DNA from: Vicinamibacteria bacterium
Lineage (GTDB): Bacteria; Acidobacteriota; Vicinamibacteria; Vicinamibacterales; UBA2999
DNA: 15,824 nucleotides
Direction: 5' to 3'
NCBI GenBank assembly: GCA_025924295.1
Contig: JAICEG010000062.1
Coordinates: 1-15,824, forward strand
Part shown: one piece after another, positions 7,565-15,257 of the stretch
Position numbering within the stretch: position 1 is the first letter of the stretch
Layout: each line of letters opens with the position of its first letter
Program-made: the position numbers and the translations under genes
The notes under the pieces: model-generated
What the model was told of the DNA's origin: nothing
The model's input: the letters and a program-made list of their open reading frames with translations, nothing else
The model's database searches: none

Positions 7565-7912
7565 CTACCTGAACATGAAATACACCGCACCCAACAGGCA
7601 CAAGCCGGCCCACAGGAAATTCCAGTTGAGGGGCTGGCGCATGTAGAAGATGGCGAACGGCACGAACACACTCAGCGTGATCACTTCCTGAAGGATCTTC
7701 AACTGCGCCAACGACATCGTCTCGAAGCCGATGCGGTTGGCGGGAACCTGCAGGAGGTACTCGAACAGCGCGATGGTCCAACTGGCGATCGCGGCCAGGT
7801 ACCACGGCCGCCCTGACAGGTCGCGCAGATGCGCGTACCAGGCAAACGTCATGAACACGTTGGAAGCCAGAAGAAGAGCAATGGTCTGAACGGATGGCGG
7901 CATCTCAGCCAT
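7565..7912 (-). CDS. DMT family protein (DUF486), small membrane protein
   Basis: This is a 115-residue, very hydrophobic protein with about four transmembrane helices (roughly 8-26, 38-55, 75-92 and 97-114). It carries the DUF486 signature ASNVFMTFAWYAHL, then SWTIALFEYLLQVPANRIG, SLAQLKILQEVITLSVFVPFA and LWAGLCLLGAVYFMFR. The family belongs to the drug/metabolite transporter clan; its substrate is unknown. I chose ATG 7912, giving the usual family length. ATG 7903 and TTG 7948 are in-frame alternatives, and none has a strong ribosome-binding site. It lies 61 bases after the DUF4159 gene and six bases before DinB. Confidence 0.88.
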   Translation of the reverse strand: MAEMPPSVQTIALLLASNVFMTFAWYAHLRDLSGRPWYLAAIASWTIALFEYLLQVPANRIGFETMSLAQLKILQEVITLSVFVPFAIFYMRQPLNWNFLWAGLCLLGAVYFMFR

Positions 7913-7973
7913 CTTATCGTGAGCGTACAGGGGGAACGTTACAGGCAAGACGCGCCAACCGCCGTTGACCGCT

Positions 7974-8711
7974 CTAGTGTGTCATGGCGTAGACGTAGTA
8001 GTTCACGCCCAGTCGGTAGGCGTTACTGGTGGGGTCCGGGTTGTACAGTCCTTCCGCTGACCACTCCCAGTATTCCGCGATGTCGTTGTTGTGATTGGCG
8101 AGCGCGATCATCCGGCCGGAGGGATCGTTGTTCTCGAACATCGCCCAGTAACCCGGCGGCACGTCCATGCTGGGATGTGGCACATCGAGCTTCTGGATGT
8201 CGTAGAAGGAATGAAAGATCGGGTGACTCTCGTCGATGCGGATGAACTGATGCTCGGGCAGCGCCTGACGCATCTGCGCCACCATGTTGTCCCAGTGATC
8301 GGGCCCTTCGAAGTCGTCGAAGATGACGAAGCCGCCCTTCAGCAGGTACTCGCGCAGCTGCTTCGCTTCGCTTGGCTGAATCGTCCAGAATCCCGGCTCC
8401 CACACGTAGAGGACCGGGTTCTGGAAAATCTCGGGATCGTCGAGGTCGAGCACGTTGGTGCCGTCGAGCCGCACTCGAATATGGGTGATGTAGTCGATGA
8501 TGGCGCTGAGGTTCTTGTCCGCGGCCGGATAGTCGTGCGACCAGGCTGCGCCGCCGAACCCGAAGCCGCGCAGGCTCGAGCCGTAGATCACTCGAGTGAA
8601 GGCAAGGTTGCCGTCGTACTCGACCGCCTGCCTGAATCGAGACGACGATGACCGGACTTGAGCGCTGAGAGCAATCGGCACGAGCAGCAGCAGCACGAGC
8701 ACCGCTCGCAC
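7974..8711 (-). CDS. Exported DUF4159 protein, copy A
   Basis: This is a 245-residue exported protein. The signal peptide is VRAVLVLLLLVPIALSAQ. Shared with copy B are WSHDYPAADKNLS (57-69), LREYLLKGGFVIFDDF (119-134), SHPIF, HNNDI (207-211) and the C-terminus YAMTH. DUF4159 is predicted to have a flavodoxin/GATase-like alpha-beta fold, found beside DUF58, VWA and DUF4175 genes; its activity is unknown and no catalytic triad is evident. I chose GTG 8711 because AGGTGG lies seven bases upstream and the signal peptide then begins directly. ATG 8750 is in frame, with AAGGGA nine bases upstream, and adds 13 residues, but it sits in a short tandem repeat. It is last of the core envelope genes. Confidence 0.87.
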   Translation of the reverse strand: MRAVLVLLLLVPIALSAQVRSSSSRFRQAVEYDGNLAFTRVIYGSSLRGFGFGGAAWSHDYPAADKNLSAIIDYITHIRVRLDGTNVLDLDDPEIFQNPVLYVWEPGFWTIQPSEAKQLREYLLKGGFVIFDDFEGPDHWDNMVAQMRQALPEHQFIRIDESHPIFHSFYDIQKLDVPHPSMDVPPGYWAMFENNDPSGRMIALANHNNDIAEYWEWSAEGLYNPDPTSNAYRLGVNYYVYAMTH

Positions 8712-8739
8712 CGTCGCACCACCTACCCTCGGACCGGAC

Positions 8740-8755
8740 CATCGCACCATCGCAC
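8740..8755. repeat. Two tandem 8-base units at a possible start codon
   Basis: CATCGCAC occurs twice back to back (8740-8747, 8748-8755). On the minus strand this reads GTGCGATG twice, placing the alternative ATG 8750 of DUF4159 copy A inside the repeat. Related units, GTGCGACG and GTGCGAGC, recur just downstream on the minus strand, at the chosen GTG 8711. Confidence 0.6.
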
Positions 8756-8777
8756 GTCGTCCCTTCGGACCGATGAA

Positions 8778-9608
8778 TCAATGAGTCATGGCGTAGAGGA
8801 CCGCGTTGATGCCCACTGCATAGCCCCGTGGGGAGAACTGGTAGAAGTATCGCGGATCCTCGCCTTCGCGTTCCCACGCGTCCGAGATGTCGGTGTTGTG
8901 CGTCATCAGCACCATGATGTTGCCGCGCGCATCGAAGATGGCGCGGAAGTGCGGTTCGGCGCTGTCATCACCGCGTTCGGAGGTCTCGTGCGGGTTGCCG
9001 CGCCACGACTGAATCGACGGGATCTGCGGGAACTCCGTGATCTGGAACTGCGTTCGATAGATCGGATGCGCGGGCGTCAGGTCGTGGATCGGATACTCGT
9101 TGGGTGGAAGCACGCGACCGATTTCCGAGACCCAGTCGTCCCAGGCGTAGCTTCCCCAGAAATCGTCCACCCAGAGAAATCCACCCTTGAGCAGGTAGGC
9201 TCGGAGCGCCTCGACCTCACGTTGATTGAACGAAGCAGTACCGACGTCTTCCATGTGCAGGTAAGGACACTGGAACAGCGCATCGTCAGTGAGACGAATC
9301 GTGACGAAGTCGGGGCGGCCGTCGTCGTTGAACTTCACCCGCGTGCGGGTGAGTTCGGAGAGGCGTATGGAGAAATTGAGATCGGCGTCCGGGTAGTCGG
9401 TCGACCAGCCCTGTCCGCCGGCTTCACCGCGCGCGCTCGTGTAGATGCCGCGGCAGAAGTTGAACCCGACACCAAAGGTGTCCGCCTTGGGAAACCGAGG
9501 AGGATAACGGCTGCGGAAGCCGAAGCCGAACCCGCGGCCGAACTGCGCGGCCGCCGCACTCGCCATGCAGACGACGAGCGCGAGGGCCACGAGGACGCGG
9601 AATCTCAC
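8778..9608 (-). CDS. Exported DUF4159 protein, copy B
   Basis: This 276-residue protein has a clear signal peptide (MRFRVLVALALVVCMASAAAA, cleavage near residue 21) followed by a Gly/Phe/Arg-rich mature start (QFGRGFGFGFRSRY). Domain landmarks match copy A: GWSTDYPDADLNFS (67-80), ALRAYLLKGGFLWVDDF (134-150), AHPIY, MTHNTDI (235-241) and the YAMTH terminus. It has an extra segment around 197-220 (IPSIQSWRGNPHETSERGDD) that copy A lacks. The start is GTG 9608, overlapping the DUF4175 stop as GTGA, so its translation is probably coupled to that gene. Function is unknown; it is presumably periplasmic or envelope-located, and may partner the membrane proteins encoded upstream. Confidence 0.9.
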   Translation of the reverse strand: MRFRVLVALALVVCMASAAAAQFGRGFGFGFRSRYPPRFPKADTFGVGFNFCRGIYTSARGEAGGQGWSTDYPDADLNFSIRLSELTRTRVKFNDDGRPDFVTIRLTDDALFQCPYLHMEDVGTASFNQREVEALRAYLLKGGFLWVDDFWGSYAWDDWVSEIGRVLPPNEYPIHDLTPAHPIYRTQFQITEFPQIPSIQSWRGNPHETSERGDDSAEPHFRAIFDARGNIMVLMTHNTDISDAWEREGEDPRYFYQFSPRGYAVGINAVLYAMTH

Positions 9609-12600
9609 CGCCCTGCTTGTCCGAGAGACCGGTAGTACTGCTCGACCAGCTTGCGGAACTCTTCCGGGACTTCGTCAGAGCCGGAGAGCACGATCGCGCC
9701 GGTGTTCGCGTCGAGTTGCCGTCGCAAGCCGAACTCGAAACGCTTCAGGCTGTCGGCCACGAATGCCTGCAACCGGGCCAGTTCCTCGACGTTCTGATAG
9801 ACGCGGTCGTCCTGCAGTTGGCGCAGGGCATTGACGATCTCGTCCAGTTCACGTGGATCGATGTTCTCGCCACGAAGCAGGCCGCGCAGATCCTGCGCTT
9901 CGTTTGCGTACTGGCGCGCCTCGCTGCGCAGCTGACGGATATCCTCAGGCGTCAGATTGACGGGGCCACCATCCCACCAGCCGCCCCACGTGGAGCCCCC
10001 GCGCCAGGCGCCCCCACGATCGTAGCCACCGGCGGCGAACCGGCCACCATCACGCCCATCGCCACGCTGTCCGCCGCCCTCGCCGGCCTGCTGGCTGTCA
10101 CCCTGGCCCTGGCCCTGGCCTTCACCCTGACCCTGACCTTGTCCCTGTGACTGCCCCTGGCCCTGCTGACCTTCCTGCCCCTGTCCTTCCTGACCCTGCT
10201 GGCCGCGCGCTTGCTGGTTGTTGCCCTGCTGATTCCCCTGCTGACGGCCGTTCTGCTGCGCACGCTCACGCGTCCGCTCCTGCAGCGATTCCGCGGCCCG
10301 GGCCAGACGCTCGGCACGACGCTGGGCATCCTCACGTTTGTCGCCCGGCGCACCCTGACCGAGCGCGGCCTGCGCCTCGTCGAGGCGCTGGCGCATCTCG
10401 TCGATCCCGCGCGCGATATCGGCCTCGGCCGCATTCGCCTGCTGATTCGATCCACGGCTGACGAGCGCCTTCGAATACCGCACTGCATCGCGGAGGCGAT
10501 TGTCTCGGATCGCGCCGGCGGCTTCGGCCATCTTGCGTGAGGCCGGCCGTTCTTCGCGACTCGCATCGCGCGCGGCTTCATCCAGATCGGCTTCGAGCTT
10601 CCCGAGCTTCTCCTCGAGCTGATCCTTCTTCTCGTTGATCCCACGAGCGGCCTGCGCCCGAGCCGACGGATTGGCTGCGAGCTGACGGACCTGTTCGGAG
10701 ATCTCCTGCTGCTCCCGCGCGATCTCCTCGGCGTCCCGGCGCGCGTCGGCGATGTCGCGCTCGGCGCGCTGTGTCAACGACTGCTGCAATCGCTTCTCGG
10801 TTTCACGCAGCCGTTCGAGCGCGGCCTGTGCCTGGGCCTGCGCGCCGGCATCGCCACCGGCAGCTGCACGACGCATCGCATCGGCTGCTTCGCGCGCCTG
10901 GCGCGCAGCTTCCTGCAACTCGGGTCGCTGCTCCTCGCGGGCGAGCCGCTCCAGCCGTCGCGCGGCTTCTTCTGCCTGCTCGGCGAGCGCGCGCTGCTGC
11001 GCGCTGCCACCGCCGCCGCCTTGTCCCTGCAGCGCGCGGCGCCGCTGGCGCTCGGCCTCCTGCTCCTGGCGACGTGCGAGCTCCTTCAGCTTCTCGAGCA
11101 GCTCGTCGACCTCGCGATCGTTCTGCTGCTCCGACGCCTGGTTCGCCGTCTCGTAGCGATTGGCCATCTGGTCGAGCTCCTGCTCGAAGATCTCGGCCAG
11201 CTCCTGCTGCATCGCCCCGCCACCCCCGCCACCGCCGCCACCTTGCTGGCGGTTGACGCTGATCTGCGTCTCGTACTCTTCCTCGGCCTTCTGCAGGATC
11301 TGCAGCGCCTTGTTCTCGGGCGGCAGGGCCTGATCCGGCGCCGCCGCACTCAGCTTCCCTTCAGCCTCCTTCATCGCCGTGACCGCCTGCGGGAGCAGTT
11401 CCGCGATCTTCGCGAATGCCGGGTCGCGCTCGACGAGCTGGCTGTTCATGCGCGTCAGCAGTCCTTCGACCTGTTCACGCAGGCGGGACTGCGAGAGCGA
11501 CACGACGGTGGAGTTCTCCTTGAACTTCGTCGCGTTCACCGAACGCCGATCGCGCTGAACGTTGAAGGTCGCCGAGATGATCTGCCGCTGCTGCTCGGAC
11601 AGCGCTTCAACCTGTCCGGCTCCACCACCGCCGCCGCCACCGCCGCCACCCTGCGACTGCGCCTGTTTGAAGTCCTTCTTGAACGGCCTGATGCGGAGGA
11701 AGTACAGGTTGCTCGATGCGTTCTTCGCGCCCGTCGAGTCGTTGTCGGTCGCACGCGCGTAGTACGAGACCGAATCACCGGCCTCGACGCCGAGCTCTTC
11801 CATGTAGAACGTGTGACCTGCGGTCACCTCGGGCAGCCGCGACGTGCCCGAGAACAGCTTGACGACTTTCTCCGCCCCGCCGTTGACCGAGTACACCAAC
11901 TCGAGGTTGCGAATTCCGAAATCGTCCTCGGCGGCCGCCTCGACGAACACTTCTTCGATGGATGATGCCGACGTGTCACGACCCGGTCGATTGAACGACA
12001 CCGAGGGCGCCTGATCGTCGAGCACGTCGATCGTGTACTGCGGAGACGCCGCCGCCAGTTCACCTGACGGCGCTTGCAAGTCCACGCGATACGAGCCATC
12101 GCGTTCGACCTTGAAGGCTGCCGTGAACGAACCGTCGGCCTGCGGCGCCAGATCCATCGCGTCCTTCTCGTTCAGCGTGATGCGCCCGGCCGACGTCTTC
12201 ATCGTCGGAAACACCCGGAGGCGCACCTCCGTTCCACGCAGCACGGCGATGTCGCCGCCGTCCTCGATCTTCTGCGGCTCGAGGCCGGTGTACGCGGGGA
12301 AGTGGTACTCGATTTCCAGACGCTGCACGTAGGGCACGTCGACGACCTGCAGCGTATGGACCTGCGACTGGACGCCGTCGGCGACAACCTGATACCAGGT
12401 CGGCGCGTTCACATCGAACACCGCGCCTTCGTACTTCCCGTCGTCATTGCGGACGAGCGGCAGCGGCTCGAATTCGCCGGTGGGTGTCCGGCGCACCATC
12501 AGCACCACGTCCTCGGACGCGAAGCCGACGAGCGACGCGGTAATCGTCTGATCGGCGCCCTTGGGAACCGTTACATTCCCCGGTGTCACCTCGATGCGGT

Positions 12601-13189
12601 ACGGGGAGGCCGCCTGGACGCTCGCGACGCGCAGCATGGCCGACAGCGCATGTCGAAGGAACGCCGGGCCGACGGCAACGGCGAGCAGCGCCACCAGCGC
12701 TACGGCGCCCAGCGCCATGGCGTTCCGCTGCAGCGGTTGCATCTCGACGCGGTGCGCGGCGTTGAGCCGGGCGCACGCCTCGATCGCCTGCTCGATCACG
12801 CGTTTGACGAGTGCCTCGGATTCCGCCGTGTTGCTGGTGCGATGCGACTCGACCGCGCTCAGCAGCGCCGCCTGCAGCGACGGCTCGTGCTCCTCGAGAT
12901 ACAGGGCGACCTGTTCATCGGTGACGCGCCTGCGCAACGGTTGAATGAGGAAGAAGTAAACCGAGGTCAGCAGCGTGAGGGCCAGCAGCACCCGGGCGAG
13001 CACAATCGAGACCGGGCTGAACCTGTCCCACTGCATCAGGACGGCCGCGACCAGGAAAAAGGCCAGGAGGATTGCGAGGACGCGCACGACACCGCGGAGC
13101 GCGAGTTTCAGGCGCCAGCGCCGTCGCACTTCCGCGATGATGCCGAGCAGATCCGTCGGCACAGAAGCACGTCGCAGATACTCGAGCAT
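9605..13189 (-). CDS. DUF4175 membrane protein with Ig-like, coiled-coil and Gly/Gln-rich regions
   Basis: This is a 1194-residue protein. Hydrophobic segments lie at about 33-53, 61-83 and 157-176. About 195-500 looks like beta-rich Ig-like domains, including the characteristic EAAAEDDFGIRNLELVYSVNGG. From 660 to 975 the chain is almost all charged, Gln/Ala-rich helix, strongly suggesting coiled coil. Three Gly runs (10, 9 and 5 residues) begin at 514, 650 and 724. Residues 979-1048 are a Gly-Gln-rich linker, then a Trp/Gly-rich patch (1050-1075). A helical C-terminal domain begins NLTPEDIRQLRSEARQYANEAQDLR. ATG 13189 has GGAGGG seven bases upstream. The layout suggests a membrane anchor with a long extracytoplasmic scaffold. 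DUF4175 has no known biochemical role. The gap to the BatA-like gene is 42 bases. Confidence 0.88.
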   Translation of the reverse strand: MLEYLRRASVPTDLLGIIAEVRRRWRLKLALRGVVRVLAILLAFFLVAAVLMQWDRFSPVSIVLARVLLALTLLTSVYFFLIQPLRRRVTDEQVALYLEEHEPSLQAALLSAVESHRTSNTAESEALVKRVIEQAIEACARLNAAHRVEMQPLQRNAMALGAVALVALLAVAVGPAFLRHALSAMLRVASVQAASPYRIEVTPGNVTVPKGADQTITASLVGFASEDVVLMVRRTPTGEFEPLPLVRNDDGKYEGAVFDVNAPTWYQVVADGVQSQVHTLQVVDVPYVQRLEIEYHFPAYTGLEPQKIEDGGDIAVLRGTEVRLRVFPTMKTSAGRITLNEKDAMDLAPQADGSFTAAFKVERDGSYRVDLQAPSGELAAASPQYTIDVLDDQAPSVSFNRPGRDTSASSIEEVFVEAAAEDDFGIRNLELVYSVNGGAEKVVKLFSGTSRLPEVTAGHTFYMEELGVEAGDSVSYYARATDNDSTGAKNASSNLYFLRIRPFKKDFKQAQSQGGGGGGGGGGAGQVEALSEQQRQIISATFNVQRDRRSVNATKFKENSTVVSLSQSRLREQVEGLLTRMNSQLVERDPAFAKIAELLPQAVTAMKEAEGKLSAAAPDQALPPENKALQILQKAEEEYETQISVNRQQGGGGGGGGGAMQQELAEIFEQELDQMANRYETANQASEQQNDREVDELLEKLKELARRQEQEAERQRRRALQGQGGGGGSAQQRALAEQAEEAARRLERLAREEQRPELQEAARQAREAADAMRRAAAGGDAGAQAQAQAALERLRETEKRLQQSLTQRAERDIADARRDAEEIAREQQEISEQVRQLAANPSARAQAARGINEKKDQLEEKLGKLEADLDEAARDASREERPASRKMAEAAGAIRDNRLRDAVRYSKALVSRGSNQQANAAEADIARGIDEMRQRLDEAQAALGQGAPGDKREDAQRRAERLARAAESLQERTRERAQQNGRQQGNQQGNNQQARGQQGQEGQGQEGQQGQGQSQGQGQGQGEGQGQGQGDSQQAGEGGGQRGDGRDGGRFAAGGYDRGGAWRGGSTWGGWWDGGPVNLTPEDIRQLRSEARQYANEAQDLRGLLRGENIDPRELDEIVNALRQLQDDRVYQNVEELARLQAFVADSLKRFEFGLRRQLDANTGAIVLSGSDEVPEEFRKLVEQYYRSLGQAGR
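10046..10255 (-). repeat. CAGGGC-type hexanucleotide repeat encoding a Gly-Gln linker
   Basis: Within the DUF4175 gene, imperfect six-base units of the CAGGGC type (CCCTGG or CCCTGA on the plus strand) encode repeated Gly-Gln pairs at residues 979-1048. The number of units could vary in frame by slippage. The encoded stretch is expected to be a flexible linker. Confidence 0.7.
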
Positions 13190-13208
13190 TGAGGGACCCT
13201 CCAGGCTG

Positions 13209-13230
13209 GCTCGTAGCCGATAGCTCGTAG
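13209..13230. repeat. Short direct repeat in the BatA-DUF4175 gap
   Basis: GCTCGTAG occurs at 13209-13216 and 13223-13230, separated by CCGATA, giving a 14-base period. It fills about half of the 42-base gap between two operon genes, just upstream of the DUF4175 ribosome-binding site. No function is apparent. Confidence 0.45.
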
Positions 13231-13231
13231 T

Positions 13232-15256
13232 TTACGCCTTCGCCATACGGTTGGACAGGAGCGTATCGACGCCCAGGACCAGGATTCCGACGATCAGGAG
13301 ATACCACCACAGCCGCTGGTTCTTTTCCCGGGCTTCCGGCGTCAGCGGCACCCCGTTCTGAGCACCTTGCTCCTCGGCCCCCGCCCCGACCGCGGCCGCC
13401 GTAATTTCACGCGGATCCATTGGCGTCAGGTCGGCCTCCGCCGGGTCGACGTTGGCCGCCACCACCGTTTCGGTCTGATTCGCTTCGCCGCGAATCTCGT
13501 AGAACCCCTGTTCGGTCAGCTCGAGAACGTCGGAACCCTCATCGTCGAGCGGAAGGCGACGCCCGGACGGCGTGAGCAGGACACGTGGCGAATCGGAGAT
13601 CCGCGCCGGGCCGGCGGATGCGTTCAACACCTGCCCGACGGTGAGCCAGGGATCTGGTTCGGTATACCCGGCCAGATGACGAACGCTCTGATGAATGAAC
13701 GGAAGGAAGACCGGCTTGGTCGGAAGGTCACTCCAGGAGACGTCGAGCGTCGATGCCCAGAGCATCACCCGCCCTCGCCCCAGCCGCCGCTCGAGCACCG
13801 CCGGCGTCCCTGCGTCGAAGCGCGCGAGCACCTGCGCGTCCTTCGCCGCCGTCACGTTCCGATATCCGTATACCGGGATCGACGAGAAGTCACCGCTCCG
13901 TGGTGCGCGGAACGGCTCGAAGACCGGATGCCCGTATTCGAGCGCGCCAACGCGGGCCGCATCACCACGCGTGCGATCGACGGGCGGCCCCACGGTACCC
14001 GGCAACGCATCGACCTCCTGCGGCCATCGCGCCCGTGAGCCGGTAGCGACAAACAGACCGCCACCCTGCTCGACGTAACGCGCGAGCCTTCGCGCCAGCG
14101 GTACGCCCACTTCCACGTCATTCAGCACGACGACGGCGCTCCGGCGCAGGTCCTCGTCCGAGAGCGCATCTCCCTGCCGGAACACCGCCTCGAACTTCGG
14201 CGACTCACCGATCGACAGGACTCGGGTGAGGTAGAGCCCAGACGCAGCGTTGCCTCGATCCACCACGGTGATGTGGACCGGCTCGATTGGTGACAGGACG
14301 AAGTTGAACGAGTTGTCGGCGGCGAGCGCATCTTCTGATAGTCGGACGCTCGCGCGGGTATTTCGGCCGCTGATGGTGAACGCATCGAACGCGACTGACC
14401 CGCTCGTGCCCGGCTCCACGACTACCGGTTTCGTCCCGACCGAGATTCCGCCGACTTCGAGCGTCATCGTGCTTCCCGCTACCGACTGGTCGGTCCGATT
14501 GGAAACACCGGCCGTGACGACGATGCGCTGCTGATCGGAGAACGAGGTCCGGGTGAACGTCACACCGGTGACGCTCAGGTTCCCGCGGTTCGCGGTACTT
14601 TGAATCGGAACTGGCGTCAGTGTCGTGCCCTCAGGGAGCTTGGCTCCCTCCTCACCGCGCCACCCGCCGCGCTGGAAGTCGCTGATGATCACGACCTCAC
14701 GCCGGGGCAGCGTGGAGTCAGCCAGGATGCTGCCAGCCACCTTCAGCGCCGGCGAAAACCTCGTGGACGACGGGCTCGGTGCGGCGGAATCGACGGTCGC
14801 AGCCAATCGCGAGCGCTCGGACGTCGAACGCAGCTGAATGTCAGCGCCGGATCCGAACAACACGACCGATCCACGGTCGGAAGCCGTGAGCCGGTTGATC
14901 TGATCGCGCGCAGCCGCCTGTGCCTCCGGCCACCGGTTGCCGAATCCCATGCTGTAACTGGTATCGACGAGGAACACCACTTCGCGAGCGTCGGCGCCCG
15001 CCGTCGGAACGTCGGCGCGATCGAGCAGCGGCCGCGCGAACGCCAGGATGATCAGCGCAAGCGCTGCCATCCGCACCATCAGCAGCAGCCAGTTCTGAAT
15101 CTTGCGGCGCCGCACGGACTGATACGGAATCCGCCGGACGAACATCAGCGACGGGAAATGGACGATCTGCTTCTTCTCGCGCTGCGTCAGGTGCAGAAGC
15201 ACCGGGATGGCCAGCGCGGCGAGTGCCGCGAAGAAAAGGGGGGCAAGGAAGCTCAC
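13232..15256 (-). CDS. BatA-like membrane protein with VWA and GATase-like domains
   Basis: This is a 674-residue protein. The N-terminus MSFLAPLFFAALAALAIPVLLHL, followed by REKKQIVHFPSLMFVRRIP, is the BatA N-terminal module. Transmembrane segments are at about 4-22, 57-78 and 649-666. The von Willebrand A domain (about 93-220) has the metal site DTSYS (98-102), T165 in SSTRFSPAL, and the later aspartate D193 in IISDF, so metal binding looks intact. A beta-rich stretch (225-320) follows, then an alpha-beta region (about 325-510) with ARYVEQGGGLFVATGSRARW, resembling the GATase-like fold found in such proteins. The start is GTG 15256, one base after the DUF58 stop, so the two are almost certainly coupled. 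BatA-like proteins partner MoxR ATPases in poorly understood envelope or stress roles. Confidence 0.9.
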   Translation of the reverse strand: MSFLAPLFFAALAALAIPVLLHLTQREKKQIVHFPSLMFVRRIPYQSVRRRKIQNWLLLMVRMAALALIILAFARPLLDRADVPTAGADAREVVFLVDTSYSMGFGNRWPEAQAAARDQINRLTASDRGSVVLFGSGADIQLRSTSERSRLAATVDSAAPSPSSTRFSPALKVAGSILADSTLPRREVVIISDFQRGGWRGEEGAKLPEGTTLTPVPIQSTANRGNLSVTGVTFTRTSFSDQQRIVVTAGVSNRTDQSVAGSTMTLEVGGISVGTKPVVVEPGTSGSVAFDAFTISGRNTRASVRLSEDALAADNSFNFVLSPIEPVHITVVDRGNAASGLYLTRVLSIGESPKFEAVFRQGDALSDEDLRRSAVVVLNDVEVGVPLARRLARYVEQGGGLFVATGSRARWPQEVDALPGTVGPPVDRTRGDAARVGALEYGHPVFEPFRAPRSGDFSSIPVYGYRNVTAAKDAQVLARFDAGTPAVLERRLGRGRVMLWASTLDVSWSDLPTKPVFLPFIHQSVRHLAGYTEPDPWLTVGQVLNASAGPARISDSPRVLLTPSGRRLPLDDEGSDVLELTEQGFYEIRGEANQTETVVAANVDPAEADLTPMDPREITAAAVGAGAEEQGAQNGVPLTPEAREKNQRLWWYLLIVGILVLGVDTLLSNRMAKA

Positions 15257-15257
15257 G

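Noticed and set aside
8658..9635. A 325-codon plus-strand open frame opposite DUF4159 copy B
   Set aside because: The minus-strand frame has a signal peptide and family motifs shared with a paralogue; the plus-strand product has none.
11216..11242. C-rich plus-strand tracts considered as regulatory or CRISPR-like repeats
   Set aside because: They are simply glycine codon runs in the DUF4175 gene, without spacer-repeat structure.
12074..13192. A 372-codon plus-strand open frame opposite the DUF4175 gene
   Set aside because: It is an antisense shadow: Arg/His-rich, with no recognisable domain, and the opposite strand has a clear start, ribosome site and membrane domains.
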